Shown in pieces: positions 56,812-64,000 of a DNA stretch of 64,000 bases. The position numbers and the translations under genes are program-made. The notes under the pieces are model-generated. The model worked only from the letters and a program-made list of their open reading frames with translations. It was not told where the DNA came from and made no database searches. This DNA comes from Pseudomonadota bacterium (GTDB lineage: Bacteria; Pseudomonadota; Alphaproteobacteria; Rhodobacterales; Rhodobacteraceae): assembly GCA_018240425.1 (NCBI GenBank), contig JAFEFU010000071.1, positions 62,001 to 126,000 on the forward strand, given 5' to 3'. Positions within the stretch are counted from its first letter, which is position 1; every line of letters starts with the position of its first letter.

Positions 56812-58071
56812 ATGATCTTCTACCGGCTGCTGTTCACCTGCCTTCACGCGCTGCTCCTGACGTGGCGGGCATCGCCCTACCGGCTCGTCGGTTCAGTGCC
56901 CGAGGCCGAGCGGCTGGTGCCGCCGCCGCGGCGCGAGGGCAGCGCCCCGGCGCTCTGGATCCACGCCGCCTCGAACGGCGAGCTGACAGCGGCGCGGCCC
57001 GTGATCGCGGAACTGGCCCGCCGCCTGCCCGACGCGAGCCTCCTCGTCACCACCAACAGCCGGACCGGGCGGGCGCTGGCCGCGGGCTGGGGGTTGGCGC
57101 GCACCAGCGTCCGCCTTGCACCCATCGACCAGCGCCGCCTGGTGCGCACCTTGCTCGACCATCTGCGCCCCTCGGCCCTCGTCATGGTCGAGAACGAGCT
57201 CTGGCCCGACCGGATGCTGGAATGCGCCCGGCGCGGCATTCCGGTCCTTGTCCTCGGCGGGCGCATGTCGGAAAAGTCCTTCCGCTTCTGGAGCCGCCTC
57301 CCCGGCCTTGCCCGCCCGATCCTTGCCGCGGTGCGCTGGCTCGCCCCCCAGGACGAAGGCTCGCGCGCCCGCTTCCTCGCCCTCGGCCTCGATCCCACGA
57401 CACTCGGCCCGACCCTGCTGTTGAAGGCCGCGCCCGGCGACAGCGGCCTGCCCGCCGACCCGCCCGCAGATCGCGCCCGCACCGTCCTCGCCGCCTCGAC
57501 CCACGAGGGCGAGGAGGCCGCCGTCCTTTCCGCCTTCGCGGCGCTCCGGCGCGCCCATCCCGGCCTGCGGCTGATCCTCGCCCCCCGCCATCCCCGCCGC
57601 CGCGACGAGATCGAGGCCCTGATCGCCGCGCGCGGCCTCGCCTTCGCCACCCGCTCGCGCGGGCAGGACCGGGATCCGGCGCTGCCGATCTATCTGGCCG
57701 ACACTCTGGGCGAGATGGACCGCTGGTATCGGGCGGCGGGCCTCTGTTTCGTCGGTGGCTCGCTGGCCGCGCGCGGCGGTCATACGCCGTTCGAGCCCGC
57801 CGCCGCCGGATCGGTCATCCTGCACGGGCCGAGCCTCGAGAATTTCGCCGCGCCCTACCGGGCGCTGGACGACGCCGGGGCGGCCCTTGCCGTCGCGGAT
57901 GCCGACGGTCTGTCCCGGGCCCTTGCGCCGCTGATCGGCGATGCCGCCGCCCAGGCGCGGCTGGCCGGAGCCGCGCGGGCCGCGCTGGCCCCCTTCACGG
58001 CCCAGAGCGGCGGCGAGGATTTCTTCGCCGCCCTCTCCGACCTGACCGGGCTGGCCGTCCAGCCGGGGTGA
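56812..58071 (+). CDS. waaA: 3-deoxy-D-manno-octulosonic acid (Kdo) transferase WaaA
   Basis: A 419-residue GT30 glycosyltransferase attaching Kdo to lipid A precursor at the inner membrane. The N-terminus is one hydrophobic anchor (FYRLLFTCLHALLLTW). The catalytic Glu lies in WIHAASNGELTAARP (canonical HAxSxGE). ENELWPDRMLECARRGIPV and the C-terminal FVGGSLAARGGHTPFEPAA donor-binding region are typical. It makes a second lipid A gene in the window besides lpxC. The ATG follows AGGATCGCC. Confidence 0.95.
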   Translation: MIFYRLLFTCLHALLLTWRASPYRLVGSVPEAERLVPPPRREGSAPALWIHAASNGELTAARPVIAELARRLPDASLLVTTNSRTGRALAAGWGLARTSVRLAPIDQRRLVRTLLDHLRPSALVMVENELWPDRMLECARRGIPVLVLGGRMSEKSFRFWSRLPGLARPILAAVRWLAPQDEGSRARFLALGLDPTTLGPTLLLKAAPGDSGLPADPPADRARTVLAASTHEGEEAAVLSAFAALRRAHPGLRLILAPRHPRRRDEIEALIAARGLAFATRSRGQDRDPALPIYLADTLGEMDRWYRAAGLCFVGGSLAARGGHTPFEPAAAGSVILHGPSLENFAAPYRALDDAGAALAVADADGLSRALAPLIGDAAAQARLAGAARAALAPFTAQSGGEDFFAALSDLTGLAVQPG

Positions 58072-58149
58072 CGCTGCGGCAATTCGGTCACATTGTCGTG
58101 CACATGTGCCGCGGACACGCCAAATCCGGCAGTCCCACCCCATATCCGG

Positions 58150-58178
58150 TTCCCAAGCCGCGCCTTGTGCGCTAGGCT
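58150..58178 (+). promoter_or_regulatory. Possible promoter of the nudix gene
   Basis: TTCCCA (58150-58155) and TAGGCT (58173-58178) are separated by 17 bases. The GCTAGG around the -10 resembles the GCTAGGAC at the bamD promoter and GCTAGACT before ftsW. A repeated GTTACAA follows at 58179 and 58190. Confidence 0.3.
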
Positions 58179-58246
58179 GTTACAAAAGCGTTACAATTCG
58201 CCGCTGCCACGGCGCGCAAGGCAGGAACCGGGCAACCGGCGAAACG

Positions 58247-58723
58247 ATGAAAAAAGAGAAAATGGCCGGAAAGCCCGTCGCCGCGCCGGCGACCCAGCAC
58301 GCGGCCCTGTGCTATCGCCAGCTGGGCGCCGACGGGGCAGAAATCCTTCTCATCACCAGCCGCGACACCGGCCGCTGGGTTCTGCCCAAGGGCTGGCCCA
58401 AGAAGGGCGAGAAGGGCGGCGAAAGCGCTTTGCGCGAGGCGCGGGAAGAGGCGGGCGTGGTCGGTCGCCTGTCGATGGCGGCGCCCGACTTCTATTTCTA
58501 CGACAAGGCCATGCCGGGGGGAACGGCGCTGCCCTGTTGCGTGGCGGTCCACCAGGTCGAGGTCGCCTACCTGGAATTCCAGTTCCCCGAGATGACGGTA
58601 CGCCACCGCGAATGGTTCAGCCCCGAACAGGCCGCGGCATCGGTGGCGGAACCGGGGCTTCAGACCCTTCTCGCCGGCTTCCGCCTGCCCCGCAACGAGG
58701 CCCCCACCAGGGCCAAGGGTTGA
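58247..58723 (+). CDS. Nudix hydrolase
   Basis: A 158-residue nudix enzyme with a perfect nudix box (G-x5-E-x7-REAREEAGV, starting at GWPKKGE), which binds the metal that activates water for pyrophosphate hydrolysis. The rest resembles the diphosphoinositol-polyphosphate/Ap4A-type group common in alphaproteobacteria, but substrate specificity cannot be read from the sequence. The ATG at 58247 is followed by another at 58262. It is followed by the DUF1178 gene after 52 bases. Confidence 0.9.
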   Translation: MKKEKMAGKPVAAPATQHAALCYRQLGADGAEILLITSRDTGRWVLPKGWPKKGEKGGESALREAREEAGVVGRLSMAAPDFYFYDKAMPGGTALPCCVAVHQVEVAYLEFQFPEMTVRHREWFSPEQAAASVAEPGLQTLLAGFRLPRNEAPTRAKG

Positions 58724-58775
58724 TCTTTCCGGGAAAATCGCCATTTCTGCAAAGGATGCGCAATCGGGAAAGGCC

Positions 58776-59231
58776 ATGATCCACTACGCCCTGACCTGCG
58801 ACAAGGACCATGCGTTCGACAGCTGGTTCCAATCGTCCGAAGCCTTCGACCGGCTTCTGGCGGCGGGCCATATCGGCTGTGCCGTCTGCGGCTCGGTCCA
58901 GGTCGGCAAGCGCCTGATGGCGCCGACGGTTCGCCCCGCGCGCGAGTCCGAGGGCGGAGCGGCGGGCAAGCCCATAGCCCCACCGCCCGGCGTTCTTTCC
59001 GCGCCCCGCAATCCGGTCGAAAGGGCCTTCGCCGCCCTGCGCCGCCAGATCGAAGAAAATTCGGACTATGTGGGCGCGAACTTCGCCGCCGAGGCCCGCG
59101 CCATCCATGACGGCGACAAGCCGGTGCGCACCATCCACGGCGAGGCCCGCCCCGAAGAGGCCCGCAGCCTGATCGAGGACGGGATCGCGGTCATGCCGCT
59201 GCCGTTCCTGCCGGCGCGCAAGGTCAACTGA
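58776..59231 (+). CDS. DUF1178 family protein
   Basis: A 151-residue protein. Its N-terminus MIHYALTCDKDHAFDSWFQS and GCAVCGSVQVGKRLMAPTV are the DUF1178 signature. C8, H12, C35 and C38 (the last two in a CxxC) could bind zinc. The C-terminal RPEEARSLIEDGIAVMPLPF is also conserved. The family lies beside nudix or carbon-nitrogen hydrolase genes in many alphaproteobacteria; no function is established. Confidence 0.9.
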   Translation: MIHYALTCDKDHAFDSWFQSSEAFDRLLAAGHIGCAVCGSVQVGKRLMAPTVRPARESEGGAAGKPIAPPPGVLSAPRNPVERAFAALRRQIEENSDYVGANFAAEARAIHDGDKPVRTIHGEARPEEARSLIEDGIAVMPLPFLPARKVN

Positions 59232-59269
59232 CCCGCCGTTCCGGCCCCCCTTCGCCTCCCATTCGCCCC

Positions 59270-59298
59270 TTGCCCTCGCCCCACCGCCCGCATAAGAA
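59270..59298 (+). promoter_or_regulatory. Probable promoter of lysC
   Basis: TTGCCC (59270-59275) and TAAGAA (59293-59298) with a 17-base spacer lie about 40 bases before the lysC ATG. Confidence 0.4.
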
Positions 59299-59335
59299 AC
59301 CCGCGGTTTCACCTGCGGCGCCCGGGGGCTTTGCC

Positions 59336-60592
59336 ATGCCACTTCTCGTGATGAAATTCGGCGGCACCTCGGTCGCGGATCTCGCCCGCATCGAGAACGC
59401 CGCGCGGAAGGTCCGGCGCGAGGTCGAACGCGGCTATGACGTGATCGTCATCGTCTCGGCCATGTCCGGCAAGACCAACGAGCTGGTGGGCTGGGTCGAG
59501 CAGACCTCGCACCTCTATGACGCGCGCGAGTATGACGCGGTGGTGGCAAGCGGAGAGAACGTCACGGCGGGCCTGATGGCGCTCCGCCTTCAGGAAATGG
59601 ATGTTCCCGCGCGGTCGTGGCAGGGCTGGCAGGTGCCAATCAACACCACCTCTGCCCATTCCGCCGCCCGCTTCGTCTCGATCCCGCGCGACAACATCGA
59701 CCGCAAGTTCGCCGAGGGGATGAAGGTCGCCGTGGTCGCGGGCTTCCAGGGCATCAGCCATGAGGGCCGTGTCACCACCCTGGGCCGCGGCGGCTCGGAC
59801 ACCACCGCAGTCGCCTTCGCCGCCGCCTTCGGCGCCGAACGCTGTGACATCTACACCGACGTCGACGGCATCTACACCACCGACCCGCGCATCACCGACA
59901 AGGCGCGCAAGCTCGACCGCATCGCCTTCGAGGAGATGCTGGAACTGGCCTCGCTCGGGGCCAAGGTCCTGCAGACCCGCTCGGTCGAACTGGCGATGCG
60001 CTACAAGGTGCGGCTCAGGGTGCTGTCCTCGTTCGAGGACACCGACGAAACTTCTGGAACGCTTGTCTGCGACGAGGATGAAATCATGGAATCGAAAGTC
60101 GTCTCCGGCGTCGCCTATTCGCGCGACGAAGCGAAACTCACGCTGGTCACGGTCGAGGACCGCCCCGGCGTCGCCTCGGCCATCTTCGGCCCCCTGGCCG
60201 AGGCCGGCGTCAACGTCGACATGATCGTGCAGAACATTTCGGAAAAAGACATCGGCGGTGGCCCCAAGGATGTCACCGACATGACTTTCTCCTGCCCGGT
60301 GAACCAGGTCGCCCGCGCAAAAAAGGCGCTCGAGGACGCCCGTGACGAAGGCCACATCAGCTATGCCGATCTGGTCGTCGATACCGAGGTCGCCAAGGTC
60401 TCGGTCGTCGGCATCGGCATGCGCAGCCACGCCGGCGTCGCCGCCCGGATGTTCTCGGCCCTCGCGCACGAGAACGTCAACATCAAGGTGATCGGCACGT
60501 CAGAGATCAAGATCTCGGTGCTGATCGACCGCAAGTACATGGAACTGGCGGTGCAGGCCCTGCACGATACGTTCGAGTTGGAGAAGGCGTGA
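59336..60592 (+). CDS. lysC: Aspartate kinase LysC
   Basis: A 418-residue aspartokinase for the first step of the lysine, diaminopimelate, methionine and threonine branch. The N-terminal MKFGGTSVADLARIENAA, GRGGSDTTAVAFAAAF and YTDVDGIYTTDPRI are catalytic-domain motifs. Two ACT domains follow (VTVEDRPGVASAIFGPLAEA and VVGIGMRSHAGVAARMFSAL), so feedback inhibition is expected. The length is that of single-function enzymes. It supplies the diaminopimelate used by MurE. The ATG at 59336 gives the standard N-terminus. Confidence 0.96.
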   Translation: MPLLVMKFGGTSVADLARIENAARKVRREVERGYDVIVIVSAMSGKTNELVGWVEQTSHLYDAREYDAVVASGENVTAGLMALRLQEMDVPARSWQGWQVPINTTSAHSAARFVSIPRDNIDRKFAEGMKVAVVAGFQGISHEGRVTTLGRGGSDTTAVAFAAAFGAERCDIYTDVDGIYTTDPRITDKARKLDRIAFEEMLELASLGAKVLQTRSVELAMRYKVRLRVLSSFEDTDETSGTLVCDEDEIMESKVVSGVAYSRDEAKLTLVTVEDRPGVASAIFGPLAEAGVNVDMIVQNISEKDIGGGPKDVTDMTFSCPVNQVARAKKALEDARDEGHISYADLVVDTEVAKVSVVGIGMRSHAGVAARMFSALAHENVNIKVIGTSEIKISVLIDRKYMELAVQALHDTFELEKA

Positions 60593-60888
60593 AGCGGGGA
60601 GAGGCTCGCACTGAAACGGCCAGGCCTGTTGATGTGTTGGGCAAGCGGCGCGCGGTAGCGGGCGCGCCAAGCGAGGCAGATCTGCCTATTCGCTGTGTGT
60701 GATTGTCCTGAGACGGTAATTGCCTGACACTCTCGCCCGCCCGCAACCAGAGCGTTCCCAACAACCGCGCATCCCTGCCCACAAAACAGGCGCCCCACCC
60801 CCCGCCTCGCTCCTCCCCCACCCTTTCCCCCTTCCCCATCCCGAACTCCTTCCCCTATAGATGTGGCAACATTGTTTCGGATCACGGA
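60593..60888. other. Intergenic region between lysC and ptsP
   Basis: 296 bases without a credible gene. The first half holds a G+C-rich imperfect palindrome (GGCGCGCGG...CGGGCGCGCC near 60648-60670). The second half (about 60740-60858) is strongly pyrimidine-rich on the plus strand. Promoter elements for ptsP should be here but none stands out. Confidence 0.4.
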
Positions 60889-63135
60889 ATGCCCGACCGC
60901 ACCGAAAGCGACAGCCGCAGGCTCTTGCGGCGCCTGCGCGACACGCTCGCCGAACCCGGCGCCGGCCAGGAGCGGCTGGATCGGGTGGTGCGGCTCATCG
61001 CCCATTCGATGGGCACCGAGGTCTGCTCGGTCTATCTCTTCCGTGACGACGAGACGCTGGAACTCTGCGCGACCGAGGGGCTGAAGCGCGAATCCGTCCA
61101 CAAGACGCGGATGAAGCTGGGCGAAGGACTCGTGGGCCGGGTGGCCAAGACCTCGACCCCGATCAACACCGCCAACGCCCCCGCCGAAAAGGGCTTCCGC
61201 TACATGCCCGAGACCGGCGAGGAGCTTTATTCCTCGTTCCTCGGCGTGCCCGTCCAGCGGCTCGGTGAAAAGGTCGGCGTCCTCGTGGTGCAGTCGAAGG
61301 ACGCCCGCCAGTTCTCCGAAGACGAGATCTATGCCCTCGAAGTGGTGGCGATGGTCGTCGCCGAAATGTCCGAGCTCGGCGCCTTCATCGGCGAGGGCGA
61401 CGCGCTGGCCGCGCCCCACAAGCAGGCGGTCATGTTCCGCGGCGGCACCGGCCAGGAAGGCGCCGCCGAAGGCCGGGTCTGGCTGCACGAGCCGCGCGTG
61501 GTCATCACCAACCCGGTCGCCGACGATCCGGCCCGCGAACTGGAACGGCTGAACAAGGCGGTGACCGACCTGCGGCTCTCGGTCGATGCGATGCTGACCA
61601 CCACCGAGGTGATGGACAAGGAGCAGCAGCAGATCCTCGAGGCCTACCGGATGTTCGCCAATTCGCGCGGCTGGATGCGGCGGATGGAGGAGGACATCGC
61701 CCGGGGCCTCTCGGCCGAGGCGGCGGTCGAAAAGGAACAGTCGGCGGCGCGCGCCCGGCTGGAAACCGTGCCCGACCCCTACCTGCGCGAACGGCTCCAC
61801 GATCTTGACGACCTGTCGAACCGGCTGTTGCGCATCCTCACCGGCCAGGGCCGCGACACCGGCGCGGCGATGCCCGACGACCCGATCCTTGTCGCCCGCA
61901 ACATCGGACCGGCCGAACTTCTCGACTATGGCCGCCGCCTGAGGGGCGTCGTGCTCGAGGAAGGATCGGTCGCCAGCCATGCCGCCGTCGTCGCGCGGGC
62001 GCTGGCCATCCCCCTTGTGATCCACGCGGAACTCATCACCACCGAGGCCCTGAACGGCGACCAGATCCTCGTCGATGGCGACCAGGGCATCGTGCACCTG
62101 CGCCCCGAGGAAACCGTCGCCCGCCATTTCCGCGAAAAGATCGCCATGCAGGCGGAGGCGCAGAAAAGCTATGCCTCGCTGCGCGAGCTGCCGGCCACCG
62201 ACCGGTCCGGCCAGACCATCGCGCTTCTGATGAACGCGGGCCTGATCGCCGATCTTCCCTCGTTCGTCCGTTCAGGCGCCGAAGGGGTGGGTCTCTTTCG
62301 CACCGAGCTGCAGTTCCTCATCCGCAGCCATGTCCCCAAGCGCGCCGAACTGGCCGCCCTCTACCTGAGGGTGATGGAGGCCGCCCACGGCAAGCGCGTC
62401 GTGTTCCGCACCCTCGACATCGGCTCGGACAAGGTGCTGCCCTACATGAAGCGGATCGAAGAGCCGAACCCCGCGATGGGCTGGCGGGCGATCCGCGTCG
62501 GGCTGGACAAGCCCGGCATCCTCAGGATGCAGCTTCAGGCCCTTCTGCGCGCCGCCGCCGGTCGGCCCCTGTCGGTGATGTTTCCCTTCGTCGCCGAATT
62601 CGACGAGTTCCGGGAGGCCCGCCAGAGCCTGCTCGACGAGGCCGAGGGCGAGCGCCACCTGGGCCGCAAGCCGCCCACGGCAATCGAGGTGGGGGCGATG
62701 CTCGAAACCCCCTCGCTCGCCTTCGCGCCCGACGCCTTCTTCGAGATGGCCGACTTCATCTCGGTTGGCGGCAACGACCTCAAGCAGTTCTTCTTCGCCG
62801 CCGACCGCGAGAACGAACGGGTGCGCAAGCGCTATGACATGCTGAACACCAGCTACGTCACCTTTCTTGAAAAGATCGTGGCCCGCTGCGAGCGGGCGAA
62901 GACGCCCTTGTCCTTCTGCGGCGAGGATGCCGGCCGCCCGATCGAGGCCCTGTGCCTTGCCGCCATCGGCTTTCGCACCCTGTCGATGCGGCCCGCCTCG
63001 ATCGGCCCGGTCAAGCACCTGATCCGCCGCGTCGATCTGGCCGGGCTGCGGGCGGTCCTCGACGGGGCGCGGGCCTCGGGGGCGACCAACCTGAGGCCGG
63101 CGGTGATGGAGTGGCTGGCCCGGCAGGATGTCTGA
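60889..63135 (+). CDS. ptsP: Nitrogen phosphotransferase system enzyme I, EI-Ntr
   Basis: A 748-residue phosphoenolpyruvate-protein phosphotransferase. Residues about 15-165 are a GAF sensor domain (GTEVCSVYLFRDDETLELCA), which binds glutamine in related proteins. A linker and EI N-terminal part follow, with the phosphorylated His in EGSVASHAAVVARALAIPLV. The PEP-binding barrel has VGLFRTELQFL, a GGNDLKQFFFA stretch and the catalytic Cys in SFCGEDAGRP. It passes phosphate to NPr and EIIA-Ntr, reporting nitrogen and carbon status. The lysC-ptsP pair is usual in the group. Confidence 0.96.
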   Translation: MPDRTESDSRRLLRRLRDTLAEPGAGQERLDRVVRLIAHSMGTEVCSVYLFRDDETLELCATEGLKRESVHKTRMKLGEGLVGRVAKTSTPINTANAPAEKGFRYMPETGEELYSSFLGVPVQRLGEKVGVLVVQSKDARQFSEDEIYALEVVAMVVAEMSELGAFIGEGDALAAPHKQAVMFRGGTGQEGAAEGRVWLHEPRVVITNPVADDPARELERLNKAVTDLRLSVDAMLTTTEVMDKEQQQILEAYRMFANSRGWMRRMEEDIARGLSAEAAVEKEQSAARARLETVPDPYLRERLHDLDDLSNRLLRILTGQGRDTGAAMPDDPILVARNIGPAELLDYGRRLRGVVLEEGSVASHAAVVARALAIPLVIHAELITTEALNGDQILVDGDQGIVHLRPEETVARHFREKIAMQAEAQKSYASLRELPATDRSGQTIALLMNAGLIADLPSFVRSGAEGVGLFRTELQFLIRSHVPKRAELAALYLRVMEAAHGKRVVFRTLDIGSDKVLPYMKRIEEPNPAMGWRAIRVGLDKPGILRMQLQALLRAAAGRPLSVMFPFVAEFDEFREARQSLLDEAEGERHLGRKPPTAIEVGAMLETPSLAFAPDAFFEMADFISVGGNDLKQFFFAADRENERVRKRYDMLNTSYVTFLEKIVARCERAKTPLSFCGEDAGRPIEALCLAAIGFRTLSMRPASIGPVKHLIRRVDLAGLRAVLDGARASGATNLRPAVMEWLARQDV

Positions 63136-63261
63136 CCCGCCCTCCACGACCGGCCGTCATGCGCGCCGCACATGCCCGTCTGCCGGAATCGCCAGTTGTG
63201 CCGCACGGGCCCTGCCCTACATCCTGTGGCAAGCGCGCCAATGCCAGCCAAGGACATGCCG

Positions 63262-64000
63262 ATGACCTACAAGCCGCCGGAAATCTGGACCTGGGACAAG
63301 GAGAACGGCGGGGCCTTCGCCTCGACCAACCGTCCCATCGCAGGCGCCACCCACGACAAGGCCCTGCCGGTGGGCAGGCATCCGCTGCAGCTTTACTCGC
63401 AGGGCACGCCGAACGGCGTCAAGGTTTCGGTGATGCTCGAGGAGTTGCTGGCCGCCGGCCACAAGGGCGCCGAATACGACGCATGGCTGATCGACATCGG
63501 CAAGGGCGACCAGTTCGGTTCAGGCTTCACCGAGGTGAACCCCAATTCCAAGATCCCGGCGCTGGTCGACCGCTCCGGGCCCAAGCCGCTGCACCTCTTC
63601 GAATCCGGCTCGATCCTTCTCTATCTGGCCGAGAAGTTCGGGGCCTTCCTGCCTGCCGACATCGCGGGCCGGACCGAGGCCATGAACTGGCTCTTCTGGC
63701 AGGTCGGCAGCGCCCCCTTCCTCGGCGGCGGCTTCGGCCATTTCTACGTCTATGCGCCGCAGAAGTTCGAATATCCGATCAACCGCTACGCGATGGAATC
63801 CAAGCGCCAGCTTGACGTGCTCGACCGCCGGCTGGCCGACCGTCCCTTTGTCGCCGGCGGCAGCTACACCATCGCCGACATGGCGATCTGGCCCTGGTAT
63901 GGACAGCTCGCGCTCGGGCGGATCTATGGCGATTCCGCGCAGTTCCTCGACGCTGGCGCCTATCCGAACCTGCGCCGCTGGGCCGAAACCATCGCCGAGC
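63262..64000 (+). CDS. yghU: Glutathione-dependent disulfide-bond oxidoreductase YghU (3' truncated by window)
   Basis: The first 246 residues are visible and the frame runs off the window. The sequence follows E. coli YghU closely: IWTWDKENGGAFASTNRPIA, LPVGRHPLQLYSQGTPNGVK, GFTEVNPNSKIPALVDRSGP, FESGSILLYLAEKFG, GGGFGHFYVYAP and TIADMAIWPWYG. It is a Nu-class glutathione transferase fold with an N-terminal thioredoxin domain and C-terminal helical domain. ATG 63262 has AAGGA at seven bases; in-phase ATGs at 63241 and 63256 are less likely. Confidence 0.94.
   Translation, partial: MTYKPPEIWTWDKENGGAFASTNRPIAGATHDKALPVGRHPLQLYSQGTPNGVKVSVMLEELLAAGHKGAEYDAWLIDIGKGDQFGSGFTEVNPNSKIPALVDRSGPKPLHLFESGSILLYLAEKFGAFLPADIAGRTEAMNWLFWQVGSAPFLGGGFGHFYVYAPQKFEYPINRYAMESKRQLDVLDRRLADRPFVAGGSYTIADMAIWPWYGQLALGRIYGDSAQFLDAGAYPNLRRWAETIAE

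Overview
This is one contiguous, very G+C-rich chromosomal segment with dense genes, many ATGA/TGATG start-stop overlaps and mostly conserved core genes. Gene content and order (a complete mraZ-to-ftsZ division and cell-wall cluster followed by lpxC, bamD and recN; cobT next to an aminopeptidase P; a nudix/DUF1178/lysC/ptsP block; DUF2948 beside murA) point to an alphaproteobacterium of the Rhodobacterales (Rhodobacteraceae/Paracoccaceae). The species cannot be named from the sequence alone.

Layout. 1-2289: 3' end of cobT and a three-domain Xaa-Pro aminopeptidase. 2293-28979, almost all minus strand: mraZ-rsmH-ftsL-ftsI-murE-murF-mraY-(DedA protein)-murD, then an inserted block (secreted MBL-fold hydrolase on the plus strand, AraC-type regulator, DMSP-lyase-family cupin), then ftsW-murG-murC-murB-ddl-ftsQ-ftsA-ftsZ-lpxC-bamD-recN. 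The 615-base mraZ leader (28980-29594) holds a strict 10-bp-period array of GGGA boxes resembling MraZ operators and a 13-bp perfect hairpin. 29595-31528: DUF2948, murA and a 59-residue basic protein. 31631-31705: tRNA-Thr(GGT), followed by about 490 bases without an intact gene that begin with what looks like the start of a dead phage integrase.

32196-43075 is an accessory metabolic region: a GntR regulator with a DUF1330 protein, a betaine-type ABC importer (binding protein, ATPase, double-length permease), an amidase, an XRE-type and a LysR-type regulator, a membrane urate hydroxylase with a cytochrome c domain (puuD), and a phytanoyl-CoA dioxygenase-family protein divergent from another LysR gene.

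44048-54478 is a complete five-step histidine-utilisation region: hutC, hutD and hutF, then the operon hutI-hutH-hutG-(CaiB-type CoA-transferase)-(acyl-CoA dehydrogenase)-hutU. Two matching operator sequences, one a perfect 18-bp palindrome over opposed hutF/hutI promoters, suggest HutC control. The CoA-transferase/dehydrogenase pair inside the operon is not part of the known route; by analogy with CaiA/CaiB it could connect imidazolepropionate with urocanate. Downstream are a flavin-reductase-like protein, a PHP-domain hydrolase and a cupin. The window ends with waaA, a nudix hydrolase, DUF1178, lysC, ptsP and the start of yghU.
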